Below are positions 22,711 to 34,308 of a stretch of DNA of 64,000 nt, piece by piece. Both the position numbers and the translations under genes were made by a program. The notes under the pieces were generated by a model. That model was given only the letters and a program-made list of their open reading frames with translations, had not been told where the DNA came from and searched no databases. Numbering within the stretch: the stretch's first letter is position 1; each line of letters opens with the position of its first letter. The DNA is taken from the NCBI RefSeq assembly GCF_905220565.1, contig NC_059401.1, forward strand, positions 10,660,766 to 10,724,765, written 5' to 3'. This DNA is from Melitaea cinxia (Eukaryota; Arthropoda; Insecta; Lepidoptera; Nymphalidae).

Positions 22711-23145
22711 TCTTTACGCACGCTTCATTTGGGAAGTAAGCTGGTGAATGCGTGACGAGAGCGTTACGAAAAGTGTGATCAGGTGAGGTGAACAGAGCAA
22801 GAGAGAGAGAGAGTTGCGAACACACATTTTCTTTCTCTTTTTCTCTCATAGCCAGTTACGTTTCGTATATCTAAGACACAGTGCAGGTCTATTGTGCATG
22901 AATTTTACTTCAGTCGCGTGTTCTAAAGCACACTCGTTATTTGAATTAAAACTTCTTTTCGTACGCTTGGGCTTGGGGAGTAAGCTAGCGAATGCATGAT
23001 GAGAGAGTTACGAAAAGTGTGATCGGGCGAGGCGACCGGTAGTCGAGAGGGAAATATTATTCAGTGAAGATAGAAAGAGAGATAGAGAGTTTACTAAAGA
23101 AGTTTTACTTCAGTCGTGAGGTCTAAAGCACACTCATTTTTTTTT
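22711..23145 (+). repeat. Two-unit tandem repeat, about 190-240 bp
   Basis: Unit 1 (about 22711-22945) and unit 2 (about 22950-23145) share 'gagtaagct.g.gaatgc.tga.gagag', 'GTTACGAAAAGTGTGATC', a (GA)n stretch, 'TTTTACTTCAGTCG' and 'TCTAAAGCACACTC'. They are clearly diverged. No coding frame spans them; function unknown. Confidence 0.75.
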
Positions 23146-23436
23146 TACCATTCAGACTTTACTCATAAATTAAAGCACGAATTCATTCTCATTTTGCGAT
23201 TCAGTCGAATAACAATGAGCTTTAATTATACTAAACGTATCATTTAAATTAAAAGTAATTTATTTCTTCATTAAGGAATGTTTTAGTAGACTGAGAATGA
23301 TTGCGGATATTTAAAATTAAAAATTTAATACTCTTTTGATTTGTAAATAATAAACAAAAAAAAAAAATAATAAAACTACATGTCAGATCTTGCCTTAATT
23401 GAAATGGGAAAGCAGGGCAAGCAATAGTTTAAATCA

Positions 23437-23708
23437 CTTCAGGCTATCGCAGTCCCCTGCTGGACATAGACCTCCACAAGTTCGCGCCGAAAATGGCGTG
23501 AACTCATGTGTATTGCCCATAGACATTACGCTGGGCAGGCAGGTTGGTGATCGCAGGGCTGGCTTTATCGCACCAAAGACGCTGTTGCCTGTCTTCAGCC
23601 TGTGTATTTCAAAGCCACAAAGAACTGTGTTATCCCTTATTCGCCTGTTACGAAACCCACGAAAAGAGAAGGGGTGGCTATATTCTTTACTGCCGCAGCC
23701 ATACAGCT
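23437..23708 (-). mobile_element. T-family element
   Basis: Shares with 63268-63600 the CTGCTGGACATAG, AATGGCGTGAACTCATGTG, GGCAGGTTGGTGATCGCAG, CTGTGTATTTCAAAGCCA and GGGGTGGCTATATTCTTTA blocks, with a short internal deletion before the last. Degenerate. Confidence 0.75.
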
Positions 23709-23716
23709 TATAGCTT

Positions 23717-23880
23717 TTGAATATGAAAAAGAATCATCAAAATCGGTAAAGTCAGTAAAATTTATGACGAAACAAAACAAAAAAAAATCAATGGAATTGA
23801 GAATTTTCTCCTTATTTTAAGTCAGTTCAAAATACAGTCAAATTATGCATCTCTTCCCTTTTTTAAACTCGATTAAAAAC
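23717..23880 (+). repeat. Degenerate M-family fragment
   Basis: Words such as 'gaatcatcaaaatcggtaaa', 'aattgagaa' and 'ttaagtcagttcaaaa' followed by 'aaactcgattaaaa' match the end of M in inverse order, but with heavy decay. Confidence 0.4.
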
Positions 23881-23923
23881 ACCTTAAAACTAGATAGGTG
23901 CGAATCAGACATGGTCGATTGAT

Positions 23924-24110
23924 ATGATCCTACTCAAAATCTGTAGCAGGCTGACTGGGGAAGTATCTCAACTTTTCAGAAGATCACAGATAAATAACAC
24001 TGGTCTCAAGTATTGTGTGCCTGTAGTGAGTGAGGTGGCCAGAGCCTCCTGGCGAGGGTCGGGGGCTTCAGACGATAACCCCCTTGCGATGTTTTGGTGT
24101 TTCAAGTGTC
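23924..24110 (-). repeat. D-family interspersed repeat
   Basis: Reverse complement of the 60263-60547 type: 'ggctgactggggaagtatctc', 'cagaagatcacag.taaataacact' and 'gtggccagagcctcctgg'. No coding frame of interest. Confidence 0.65.
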
Positions 24111-24187
24111 AAGTGGGTCGTACACTTGTTTGTCAACCTTGTCATCCAAAAAAGATCCCAGATACGTTTTTAGCATGCAACTGTATT

Positions 24188-24481
24188 TTTTAACCGACTT
24201 CCAAAAAAGGATTAGGTCCTCAATACAGTTGTATTTTATTTTAATGTTTGTTACTTCAGAACTTTTGACTGGGTGGACCGATTTCAACAAAAAAAATTTT
24301 AATCGAAAGTACCACACGTGTCATTTGATCCCATTTAAATTTATTTGAGATCTATATACTACTTTTCGAGTTATATCTAATAGTGCGTATTTACTTGACT
24401 ATTTTTTCGTCTACCTATGTTGTATTACTTGTCTATGTAATTGAAGTTGGTTTTTTTTCGTTTTCGAGCAAATACAATTTT
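24188..24481 (+). mobile_element. M-family element, single-module form
   Basis: Has both ends (TTAACCGACTTCC at 24190 and TGAAGTTGG at 24444-24452 plus the TTTTCGAGCAAATACAATT tail) but only one module. Its left half matches module 1 and its right half module 2 of the reference copy, as expected after recombination between the two modules. Confidence 0.8.
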
Positions 24482-24618
24482 AACAACAGGGTTCCGATTC
24501 CGTCTGTTTCCATTTGACAGTAATTTTGTTGAAATTTCTTGCTCCTACGTGCTTGAAAGAACTGAATGGCTAAGGCTGTATAGCAGATAAACTGCTTTAA
24601 ATAATAAATAAACACCTA

Positions 24619-24673
24619 TGCTTCAGCCTGTAATATCCTACTTCTGGGCATAGTCCTCTTTCCCCATGTATGA
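24619..24673 (-). mobile_element. SINE family S, tail fragment
   Basis: GCTTCAGCCTGTAATATCC...GGGCATAG...CTCTTTCCCCATGTATGAGAA matches the last 55 bases of the S family only. Confidence 0.7.
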
Positions 24674-25336
24674 GAAAGAGTTTCCCATGTGTGACTTCAG
24701 ATATTGCGTGCAACATTCTAACTTTAAGTTCATTAGAAGCTTCTTAAGTTACATTCAAATATTAATCTACAAGTAATTTATTTGATAATTTAAATCAACA
24801 AAAAAGTTTGCCTTTGTATTTACAAACCTGCAATATTATTCATTATATACGGATTTTTAAGTAGCCTAAGTATTGAACTCACAAAATAAAATAGCTTGAA
24901 AGTCTATTGTCATTATGATTTTAATCACAGCGCGGATTAAATAGTATCACGGCCAATATTGCATTCCTTCTCGGAGCGCAAAGGCTTTGATTGGATCTAT
25001 TCTCTGAAGGCAACTACTTCCTCTAATACTTGGCGTATTCGTATCTATTCCCTTTTATTTTGAAATTTCCAATTGTTAAAAACTGAAATTGTCAACTTGT
25101 TAAGCAATTCCTTAATCGATACCAATGTCGTTTTATAATTGAATTTTTCAAATATTAAAATGAATTTTTTATTATATGTTTCGTCGTTACTTTAAGCTTA
25201 AAACTAATTCATAGCGTGGTGATAACTTTTCATAGCATTAGAAATAAGTAACAATTAATGTGGAGTTTCAGATCGATTTGCTATTAATAGATATTGTTCT
25301 GCATTCGCAAAATGTGTGGTTACTTTTTATTAACTA
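24674..25336. other. AT-rich stretch, nothing recognised
   Basis: No gene or repeat supported. Confidence 0.4.
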
Positions 25337-25505
25337 CTAGCTGTACGCTGCGCGCGTTGCTACGCCCTTTTTTTTGTCATACCAAATCAAAAACCTTTGT
25401 GGGCTCATGCACAACACTTTGCTGAAGATTATGACAAATTAAATGCATAGTTTACGATTTTATAAAGGACATAATATAAAGCACATTCATTTTTATGTAT
25501 ACAGA
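25337..25505 (-). mobile_element. Helitron, family K
   Basis: CTAG at 25337-25340 after A, then TGTACGCTGCGCGCGTTGC; the other end is AGA before T at 25506. Internal 'aacctttgtgggctcatgcacaacac' matches the plus-strand copy at 39890-40142. 169 bp. Confidence 0.75.
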
Positions 25506-26093
25506 TCTACACTTCTTCTTTATAACGCAAAAATGCTTAAGACAGTCGGTGAGTCACTCATAAACTAAATACAATAGATACAATAGATATATTATTATAT
25601 TACATTAATGGTATATATGAGTATATATGTTGATGAGATCTATTAAAACCACTGTCTTAGCCCTATACAAGCCAGTTATCGGATACATGTATATAATTAA
25701 CACAACGGTTTCCAATTTGCGGGTGACTCCAATAACCGTTTTATCAGTAACGCCTACCTTGAAATAGAAAAAAAAAATAAAAATAAAAATTGCATGTTTA
25801 GAATAAAAAAGGACATGGGTTCATAAGCCCGTGGATGTATATCACTTAAAAAATAAAATTAAAAAATAACCGGTTTATCAAATAAACTTTATACAAAGTA
25901 AGAATAAAAATTATATTATGAAAATGAACTATGAATATATATTATGTACTACGAATAAAAACATCAAATGTTTAGATGTTTTCAGATGGCTCAGGTCTGG
26001 CTTTAAAAAAATATTATAATCTATACAAGTAATAAAATGGTAGGAAAGTCAAAACTTTACGTTGAATATTTTTTTTTAAAGAATACTTGGGGT
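25506..26093. other. AT-rich stretch, nothing recognised
   Basis: No gene or repeat supported; several A runs and short TA repeats. Confidence 0.4.
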
Positions 26094-26458
26094 GTGATCT
26101 ATAGTCGATACCGAAGCCAAAAATATAGTTTTTAGAATTTTTGTCTGTTTGTCTGTATGTCCGGGATAAACTCAAAAAGTACTGCATGGATTTACTCCGA
26201 ATTTGGCACGAATATTATTAAGAAGTCAGGTCAACATATAGGCTACAAATTATCACGCTATCACCTACCGGGAATGAGCAATGAACCTTTATTTCTTCAA
26301 CGCATTCTTGAACAACGTGTAATCTAACGACGCATATTTGAATGTTGTTATTATGTTAATAACCATGCTATAAGCTAGCTTCATACTAAAAATAAATACA
26401 TTCTGTAGTATATTTAGTATCAGCATTGCACCCGTGCGAAGCCAGGGCGGGTAGCTAG
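26094..26458 (+). mobile_element. Helitron-like element, degenerate
   Basis: Ends CCCGTGCGAAGCCAGGGCGGGTAG then CTAG (26455-26458) and T. Upstream 'tttgtctgtttgtctgtatgtccgg' and 'actcaaaaagtactgcatgga' are Helitron-type phrases. The 5' end is approximate. Confidence 0.55.
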
Positions 26459-29019
26459 TTGAAAATATTATACAAGACATAGTAAATTAATAGTACACAA
26501 CGTTTGTGAATTCGCCGCCAGACGCAGACGAAAAATCTAGCCAGACGGCTGTTGATTCACTGTCTAACGGCAGTGGTGTAAATCTTCGCTCAAGTATATC
26601 ATGAAAATATTAAATTATATCTCGTTACGTCCAGATTTTTAGGAAATTGTAAAGATCAAAGGTAAAAAAATATATTAAAAACATCGTTTCGTATCATAAT
26701 CAAAGCAAGAATTATTTACAAGTAAAGTTAGTGGAAATTTTTACGCCTGGGACATTAATGAATAAAAAATCACAAGGTGAAATATTGTTTTAGGATTTTT
26801 GTTTGTTTTTCTCTTTTAATTTAACTATAATTATTTTTCATAAATTAAATTATAAAGATAATATTCATTCGAAGGTAGTTTTTGAGACCGAGGAGTCTAC
26901 AAATACTATATATACTAAGTACTTATAAATATTAAGTTTTTAGGTTATCTGTGACTCTTGGTACACACTCTCTGGTTCCCGCCTCTATATGAACAATGAT
27001 TACTCTGAAATCTCCGCAAGAATATAATTTAAATAAACAATAAGTAAATAGTGCAATAGCAAGAATGAAAAACAGCACAATTTCGACACATCGAAACCAT
27101 GAAAGGCTTTTTCATACACGTTAGCTGTTCAGCAGTATTAGATATTTCTATTGTTATTTTTACTATTAGAGTACTTGCATATGTCGTACGATGAACCACT
27201 AGTTGGAAAGGCACTGTCTAATAAATACGAGCTTTGCTAATTTAGGGAACCAGGATTCTATTGTATTTTGTATTAAAAAGTTTTACAAATAAAACTTCTA
27301 TACATCTAACCCATGTATCACTGAAACTATTAGAGGCATAAAAGCGAGACCTAGTGTGAATGAATTCTAGAAAAGAGCAGTCTCTGACGAAGTCGGTGTA
27401 GCGTGTATTAAAAAAATGTGTGTATTGAAAATAAAATACTGCTCTACACTAAAATACTAAAATACTAAAATACTGCTGCTGATGAAATAACTATAATAAT
27501 ATAATATATTATAATAATATAATATAATATATGAAATAAATAAATGAATGATGATACGAATTATTAACGAGCAAAAGATTTAACATGAAAACTACTCATT
27601 TAATGGCAAACACATTATTGACACGTTTACCAGCGTGTGTATAATAACATAGAGAAACCATGTCTGCCACTAAGCAGCGTGGCATTTAAATGCGCTTAAA
27701 ATCTAATCTATAACACAATTTTTATAAAATATATCAAATAAGTAAGAGAAAGAGAAATTTATAAAGACTTCCAATCGACAAACGTCAAAGCGTGGGACCA
27801 ATGCCAGAGAAACGTCTATTATTTCGATTTACTAAGTTCTATTTCGTAATATTTTTTAAATTATTCAACACGATCTTGTGATTATTTGTAGCAAAAATAT
27901 AAGTAATAAGTATTTGGTTCAAATTTTATATACATAAGATTTGAATTTACAAATCTTTAATTTAAAGTTTACAACTGTAAATTGTTTTTAAAAAATTGTT
28001 TATTTTGAGTTTTTTTTTCCAAAATCTAAAAACTTCGCTACGTAATTATCTTATTCTGTTTAATGACTAAGGTAAGTAGGTAATTTTAACAGTTTAGATA
28101 ATTCAAAAAAGATTTATAAAGAATATCCTATGTAAGCGGTGTGTATCGAACGATTCGAAGTTACAATGATATATTGACTTATTTTAGGTTTTTTCTTTGG
28201 AACTAAGGAAGAAGCAGCTATCCATAATCTTCTTACAATTTTAATTAATAGCACAATTGACTTCCACCAAAAAATTATTATTAATAACTTATCAAAATGA
28301 TACTATATGCCATTTTTTAAATACACTACACACAAGCGCTAGCAATAACGAATGCCGCAAAATTGATTATCGAGCGCACCGAAGATAGAACAATGCGTTC
28401 ACCTGAACTAGTATGTAGATACAAGTATCAGGACAAATTTTCAAATACTACCCGGGGATAAATATGTTAGGCAGCCAGCCTAGTACTTAACGCTTAAAAT
28501 GAATTTGTAACGACTTAGCTACATCTGATAAGTGCTTATTTATCTAGTTCGTAAAAACGTTAATAACACACTTAAGCTTGCAGTTTGTGAAAATAATCGT
28601 AATCTGTTTGTTACTAATTTTGGAATTTAATTCTTAAGGAACGGTATAAGGCGTGCAGTATGAATAAAATATGGAGAGTGACTCCACCCTAACAAAAATA
28701 CATACTTTGCAAAAAAGGCTTCTAACAAGGAAACGCTTTTGTAAATTTATTTCATACGGTAGTACTCTGTAGCTTACCCAACTGCAGTAATATTTAATAA
28801 AAAAAACATGTGTGAACAAATACAACGACAATAATAACAATTTCGCTACTACCCAATCTTCATACCGGTGCGGTGGTGTAAAAAAAAAAACAACAGCATA
28901 CTCTAGCACAGAATTCCAGAATTAGCAAAATTTGCGTGACAGACAAGAACCCAGTACCTAATTGCTTTTTTACATTGCTCTCATAAATACTTCTATAACG
29001 TTGGCTGGTTACAATGTTA
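26459..29019. other. AT-rich stretch, nothing recognised
   Basis: 2.56 kb without a supported gene. It contains a small AATACTAAAATACTA tandem near 27435-27475 and short open frames (61-91 codons) with no motif. Confidence 0.4.
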
Positions 29020-29198
29020 TCTATATAATAAAAATGAATGTTGTTAAGCGCATAACTCGAGAATGGCTTGACTAATTCGGCTAATTTTTTTTTGTATGTA
29101 GCTTAAAGTCCACGGAAGGTTATCATAACAAAAAAAAAAAGAAAAATTAAAAAAATAAATAAAGTCATCACTCGGAAAACGTTACATTTATTTTACTA

Positions 29199-29382
29199 TT
29201 AGCTGTGCCCGCGACTTTGTTCGCGTCGAATTTAAAAAAAGTTATTGTTCAGTTCGCATAGTAATAAAATAAATAAATTTCTAAAATAAAAGTAGCCTAA
29301 GTTACTCCTTATTACATCAGCTATCTGCTAGTGAATGTCCCGTCAAAATCGGTCCAGCCCTTTATTTATTTATTTGTATAGA
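29199..29382 (-). mobile_element. Helitron, family A, internally deleted (nested)
   Basis: Minus-strand copy beginning (plus strand) TTAGCTGTGCCCGCGACTTTG and ending GTATAGA before T. It has lost the cagacagacag and 'gtaaaaagcgg' part between 'ggtccagcc' and 'tttatttgtataga'. Confidence 0.7.
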
Positions 29383-29728
29383 TGAATGGGCGGCCTAACA
29401 AAGAAAGGGTATGTGTCAATAACGGCAAAAGTGAAAATTTTGAGTGTGGCCTACTAAAGTGAGATATGTTTATTTCTTTATCGTGTCGGATTTTTGTTTC
29501 ATCGAATTTCAAATTAAAACAATGCACAAAAAAGTTTCACTTCAAACAAAATCAGCCGAAAAATTAAAATGGCCCGGACGCTGAATCTTAAAATATCTCA
29601 CTGGATATTTCTTACTTCAGGGTAGATTTACCTGGCCTAGGCTAAATTTCAATAAAATTAAGAAAGTAATTATAAATGATTTTGTCCTGATGCACGACCA
29701 AAACAGATAGACAAAAAATGTATTATAA

Positions 29729-30036
29729 CTAACTGTGCCCGCGACTTCATCCGCGTGGATTGTTCAGTTCGCGAGCTATAAAAGAAATAAATTTCTAAAA
29801 TAAAAGTAGCCTAAGTTACTCCTTATTACATCAGCTATCTGCAAGTGGAAGCCCCATCAAAATCGGCCCACTCTTTTCAGAGATTAGCCGGAACAAACAG
29901 ACAGATAGACAGACAAAAATTGTAAAAAATGTTATTTTAGTCTATGTACCGTGTATCATACATCCATATGTATTTAGTAAAAAGCGGTTACTTTTATATT
30001 ACAAACAGACACTTCAATTTTATTTATTTGTACAGA
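29729..30036 (-). mobile_element. Helitron, family A (nested)
   Basis: Begins CTAACTGTGCCCGCGACTTC and ends TTTGTACAGA before T (30037). It carries the full 'aagtagcctaagttactcctt', 'agagattagccgg', cagacagatagacag and 'gtaaaaagcggtta' series of the family. Between it and 29382 lies 346 bp of unassigned sequence belonging to the same inserted block. Confidence 0.75.
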
Positions 30037-30394
30037 TTAACTATTGACAGAACGATGTCTGTCCGGGCAGCTAGTTAAATATATAGATGAATCTCGGTGA
30101 ATGAAACAATACAAGCAATTTCCTTTTCATTTTATGGTAAAGAAGTTAATATAATCTCTTGATGCGAACAAAAGTATCTTAGATTACTACATTAATATTT
30201 ATGCAGGAAATTAAAACATACTTAAAAAATCAATAATTGATATTAAAATACATAAAATGAGCGCAGTAATATTTTGTGCGTATGTGTGATGTTTTTTTAA
30301 CACTTGTAAGCATGTTACTCTTGAAGTGCCACATGTTTTGTGAAGTAGTAATGTATTCAAGCCATTAGTGTAGGTTGCAGTATCCAAATTTTCT

Positions 30395-30440
30395 GCTCCG
30401 CGGGTTGCGGGTTCGATTCACGTCCCAAGTCTAGACGTAA
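30395..30440 (+). repeat. SINE-like box B remnant
   Basis: CGGGTTGCGGGTTCGATTCACG contains a box B-like GGTTCGATTC at about 30410-30419. No box A at the right distance; probably a decayed SINE. Confidence 0.35.
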
Positions 30441-30977
30441 TATGTGTTTTTATTTATCTATCTATTATCTATCGAAAATCCAACTATATCAGTCGGGTGC
30501 TACCTATATCAGTAACATTAAGTTGCTTTTACTTTAGAAACGAACAACTGTATGTGAGTGTATGTTAAAGATATTTACTTATGTAATATATTTTATTATG
30601 TCATTTACAATGATAGGTGTAATAATCACGGTGACTTTGTAAATTGTGTATTTACTCGTACTATACATAAAATAGAAAATTGTCACTTACTGTTGAATAC
30701 GTAAACAAAATAAGCAAGTCGGTATACCCACAGGTGTATATCCATAGTTTTCCATTATATAATTTTTTTCATTAGGTATGAAAGGTAGAGTTAGCTAGGT
30801 TAGGTAGGTTTTGTTTATGTATCAAGTTACTTAATGTATTATGTAATTAATGTAATATTTAATGTATTGTCTAATATTTAAAGAAAGTAATTAAATGTAT
30901 AATTTTGAATAAACTGTACACGTTCTTTTTTCGAATGTAGATCTTTTCAGTAATTAATACAGAGAAAATATATAACA
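30441..30977. other. AT-rich stretch, nothing recognised
   Basis: No supported feature. Confidence 0.4.
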
Positions 30978-31179
30978 CTAGCAGTGTCCCGCGGTTTCAC
31001 CCGCGTAATTTGAGGAAAAAATAGCCTATAACTTCCTCGGTAAATGGGCTATCAAACATAAATTTCTTCAATACGAACCAGTGGTTTCCGAGATCAGCGC
31101 GTTTAAACAAAAAAACTAACCAAATCAAAGCAAAAAACCAACAATCTTTTCAGCTTTATAATGTTACTATACTCGTAGA
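30978..31179 (-). mobile_element. Helitron-like element
   Basis: CTAG at 30978-30981 after A, then CAGTGTCCCGCGGTTTCACCCG. 'cctataacttcctcggtaaatgggct' and 'gtttccgagatcagcgcg' form the body, and the minus-strand 5' end is TCTACGAGTATAGTAACATT next to T at 31180. Non-coding. Confidence 0.7.
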
Positions 31180-31700
31180 TTCGAGTGGAACCCTAAATAA
31201 TAGATATTCTATGTACAAGATCTCATATAAAGGTTGTATATTGTGGAGTTTATATATTTTTTACGCCAACTCTTGAATGGTAATGTGTTTTCTTACAACT
31301 GAAAATGTTTATGCTTATTGCAAATTTTCTCACCTCCGTTTCTGATAAGTGCTACTAGGAAAACATTGCCAGCGTGCGTGTTACCCACTTACTTGAATCT
31401 TCGTGATAAGATTGTATTGGCTGTTTCAAGAACGAGATAAAGAAAGTTAAAAAGTTAAACCCGACTACGACGAAAAAAAATTGTAGGTCACTTTATATCC
31501 TTTAGAGGGCGCCACATTCAATATATTGTGACACCTAGTTTGTCTAAATGTGACAAGTAGTTTGGGTGATATGAGCGTGATAGTGATAGTTATTCGTAGT
31601 AGGAAAATGTTCCGCCTACCCGGAGTATAAGCAGTTTGGTGTATTAAGTTCCAAGCCTAATCCAGTATAGAGAAAGAGGCCTTTGCTAGAAGTGCATATA
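31180..31700. other. AT-rich stretch with a possible SINE-tail remnant
   Basis: Mostly unrecognised. About 31640-31700 ('gtattaagttccaagcc', 'agagaaagaggcctttgct') weakly resembles the end of the S family. Confidence 0.3.
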
Positions 31701-32290
31701 CTACAACATACGATACGAAAAATACAGTCCATTTCATTAACCAGCAACGGGTACCAGTTTTCCCTAACCATTACGGCACAGGGCACTGGCCCCAACATAT
31801 ACTATATGTTTGAGTACGTGCGCGCCTGATGATCGCGTGGGGCGCGGGCGACGCGAGGCGGCGGGGAGTGCCGGCGACGATGCGAGCGCAGCGCCGACGT
31901 ATTGAATTGTCATCCGCGACGCCGAGCCGTCAACATTAATATTTTCTTTTATCCGCGACGCCAAGCCGTCCAAGTTTTGTATATTTTTTTATAATTTAAA
32001 CTACAATATACGATACGAAAAATACAGTCCATTTCATTAACCAGCAACGGGTACCAGTTTTCATCACACACACCATACACATCACCATATGTTGGGGCCA
32101 GTGCCCTGTGCCGTAATGGTTAGAGAAAACTGGTACCCGATGCTGGTTAATGAAATGGACTGTATTTCTTTGTATCGTATATTGTTGTTTAAATGATAAT
32201 TGAAATGATAAAAATATATAAAACTATGGACGGCTTGGCGTCGCGGATAAAGAAAATATTAATGTTGACGGCTCGGCGTCTTGGATGACA
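31701..32290. repeat. Overlapping inverted repeats around a CpG-rich core
   Basis: Two inverted pairs share a right side: 31701-31802 with about 32087-32196, and 31909-32063 with 32127-32290. Words include GGGTACCAGTTTTC, CCATTTCATTAACCAGC, CGCGACGCCGAGCCGTCAAC and their complements. Between the first arm and the second pair lies an 80 bp CpG-dense stretch (31815-31900). Short frames in opposite arms encode the same peptide start (MLGPVPCAVMVRENWYP), a consequence of the repeat. Origin unknown; a foldback transposon is plausible. Confidence 0.75.
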
Positions 32291-32944
32291 GTCAGTCATA
32301 TGTAGCCTATACTGAATTTATCAATCATTGTTTCGTTGTCGTTATTTTCTCTTCTTTACATATGATTATTTGTAAATAAAATGCACGCAGCTGCGTACGA
32401 ACTACGATTACTCATTTGCTCTAGCTAATTATACGTAACGGCTTTGGCACACTTGATATATTAATTAATACATATTAATAAACATTTCATCGTAATTCAA
32501 TTAAGCGTTACGTTTCACAGATCTTACTCATATTGATCAACGCGCTTAGTATCTTCATTTTCCTACAAAACAGTATTATCCTCCTAAGTTGTAATATGTC
32601 GACCATAACAATTTGTTGCATTTTAATAATTATATAGTTAAATTACAAATAAAAAAATACTGCCAAATTTTTATTGCGAAACAAACACTACCGAACTAAG
32701 TACACATTTTGAAACGCAAGTGTTTTTCGACGACTGCAACTGCATTTAATGGGATAATTCTTTTTTGTGCTAGTTATTGTCAGCACCAGGTTTATACAAA
32801 AGAAATTTGAAAAAAAATCGGTATATTGATGCAAAAAAGTTGATCATGCAGCATTACCCGTACCTATATGTTTTAATGCGGAGCAAGTGCGTAAAACGGT
32901 AAGCCTTTGTCAATTTCCGGTTATGAATATTTCATATAGCTGTA
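32291..32944. other. AT-rich stretch, nothing recognised
   Basis: No supported feature. Confidence 0.4.
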
Positions 32945-33130
32945 GGGCACAGCAGGCTATAATTGTTCTACTCAAAATCTGCAGCAGCCCGTCTGTGGAA
33001 GTACCCCAACCTTATAGAAAATCACAGCTAAATAACACTGCTCAAGTAGTGGTGTGTTCTTGTGATGAGTAATGTGGCCAGAGCTCATGAGTCATTCTGG
33101 TGTTGAAGGCTATGGTAACCGCTTAAAAAA
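32945..33130 (-). repeat. D-family interspersed repeat
   Basis: Contains 'ctcaaaatctgcagcagcccg', 'agctaaataacactgctcaagtag' and 'aatgtggccagagctc', the reverse complement of the 60263-60547 copy. Confidence 0.65.
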
Positions 33131-33209
33131 TCAAATTCTATTCCGCAAGACATTTTATGCTGCAAAAAATATAATTTATTCATTCATTTAGCGATCTTCA
33201 GAAACATCA

Positions 33210-33350
33210 ATGACATAAAAAGATATTAAAACCAAGTGTAAAAATTTGGATGTGATCTTTTTAAAAAACAAAATTATTCCAACTCACGTTAAGTTGGGAA
33301 AAATAATTTTAAAAATGGTACAACGACAATTTTTTTTGTCTTTATGTCAA
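33210..33350. mobile_element. Small palindromic MITE-like element
   Basis: Ends TGACATAAAAAGA and TCTTTATGTCA are inverted, and the centre CCAACT-cacgtta-AGTTGG with flanking AATTATT/AATAATT continues the symmetry. About 141 bp, no coding capacity. Only one copy in the window. Confidence 0.5.
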
Positions 33351-34308
33351 ATTATGGTGTGACTATAGCTAAATTATAGAATTTAATGATTGATTGATGA
33401 ACAAATTTTGTTGCTTCCAATAATTTCGAATTAAATTTTCGATAAACAGTGAAATAACACACGTGAAAAATTATATTATAACTAAGAATCTATATAAAAA
33501 CCTATACGAATATACATTGTACTGAAATAAAAAATATAACATTTCAAAATTGGAAATAATAATGAAACGTTGTTAGGACAAATTATTCATTGTTTTGATT
33601 GTTAAATTTTTGATGCAAATTACATTATAAGTAATTTTACACCATCACTTAAATTTAGATTAGAATAAACTTATATACATATACCATACTATTTTCAGAT
33701 ATTAAACCTTTAAATAAGCAAACCTAGTATGATTTAAGGAAAAATTCAATCTGCACAAATGCTATTTTAGAGTCTGTTTTTTTTTCTTTTCTACTTTTAC
33801 ATTGTCATTTATTTAAATACCAACACATTCTTTTAATTAATGCATTTCACAGTTGAACTTTAAAGTAATAAGGGCTCGTAAAATAAGGTTATCAGTATAA
33901 AACATATAGCTGAAATCACTCCCGGCTACTCGGGTCAGGTATTGTGGAAAAAACAACATCGATATCATCACAAACCCCGGGGTACTCGGCATCGTTCCCG
34001 TTGTTGCCCGCACGTGATCCGAATACCCACGATCGAAATGTTCAGGGATACTTTAGAAATGTTTCCGTTACGAGACGCGATCTTTACCTACCCAAATGCT
34101 CTACACACGTAAATAGCTATACGATCCCCTTTATTATATCCTTTCGATGTGCTTAAGAATTTAGATGAAGGTGCCCTTTATCGTTTTGATTTTGATCTAC
34201 TTCGTGGACTATTCCAGTAAATGATCTTTTTTGAAGCATATTTGTATAAATAATATAAATGTGTGTATTATTTATACAAAACCCTTTTAATAAAATATTT
34301 TGTACACA
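33351..34308. other. AT-rich stretch with one GC-richer patch
   Basis: No gene supported. About 33955-34110 is GC-richer (CCCCGGGGTACTCGG, GTTGCCCGCACGTGATCCG) and carries a 70-codon frame without recognisable motif; it may be a retroelement scrap. Confidence 0.35.

Larger units (their letters stand above)
29020..30074 (+). mobile_element. Helitron, family B, interrupted by a family-A block
   Basis: 5' end TCTATATAATAAAAATGAATG (29020 on, after A) and 3' end 'ctattgacagaacga.gtctgtccgggc.g' then CTAG at 30071-30074 and T. These are the two ends of the 188 bp intact element at 42822-43009. The middle is split at A (29198)/T (30037) by 838 bp of family-A material; removing it restores continuity with the intact copy. 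Confidence 0.8.

Noticed and set aside
22711..23145. CRISPR-like array
   Set aside because: Only two long diverged units, no short regular repeats or spacers, eukaryotic context.
31616..31973. Conserved peptide MLGPVPCAVMVRENWYP appearing twice
   Set aside because: Both occurrences lie in the arms of the same inverted repeat, so the match comes from DNA duplication and not protein constraint.
33944..34156. 70-codon frame in a GC-richer patch
   Set aside because: No recognisable domain; start and context unsupported. Kept only as a remark on the stretch.
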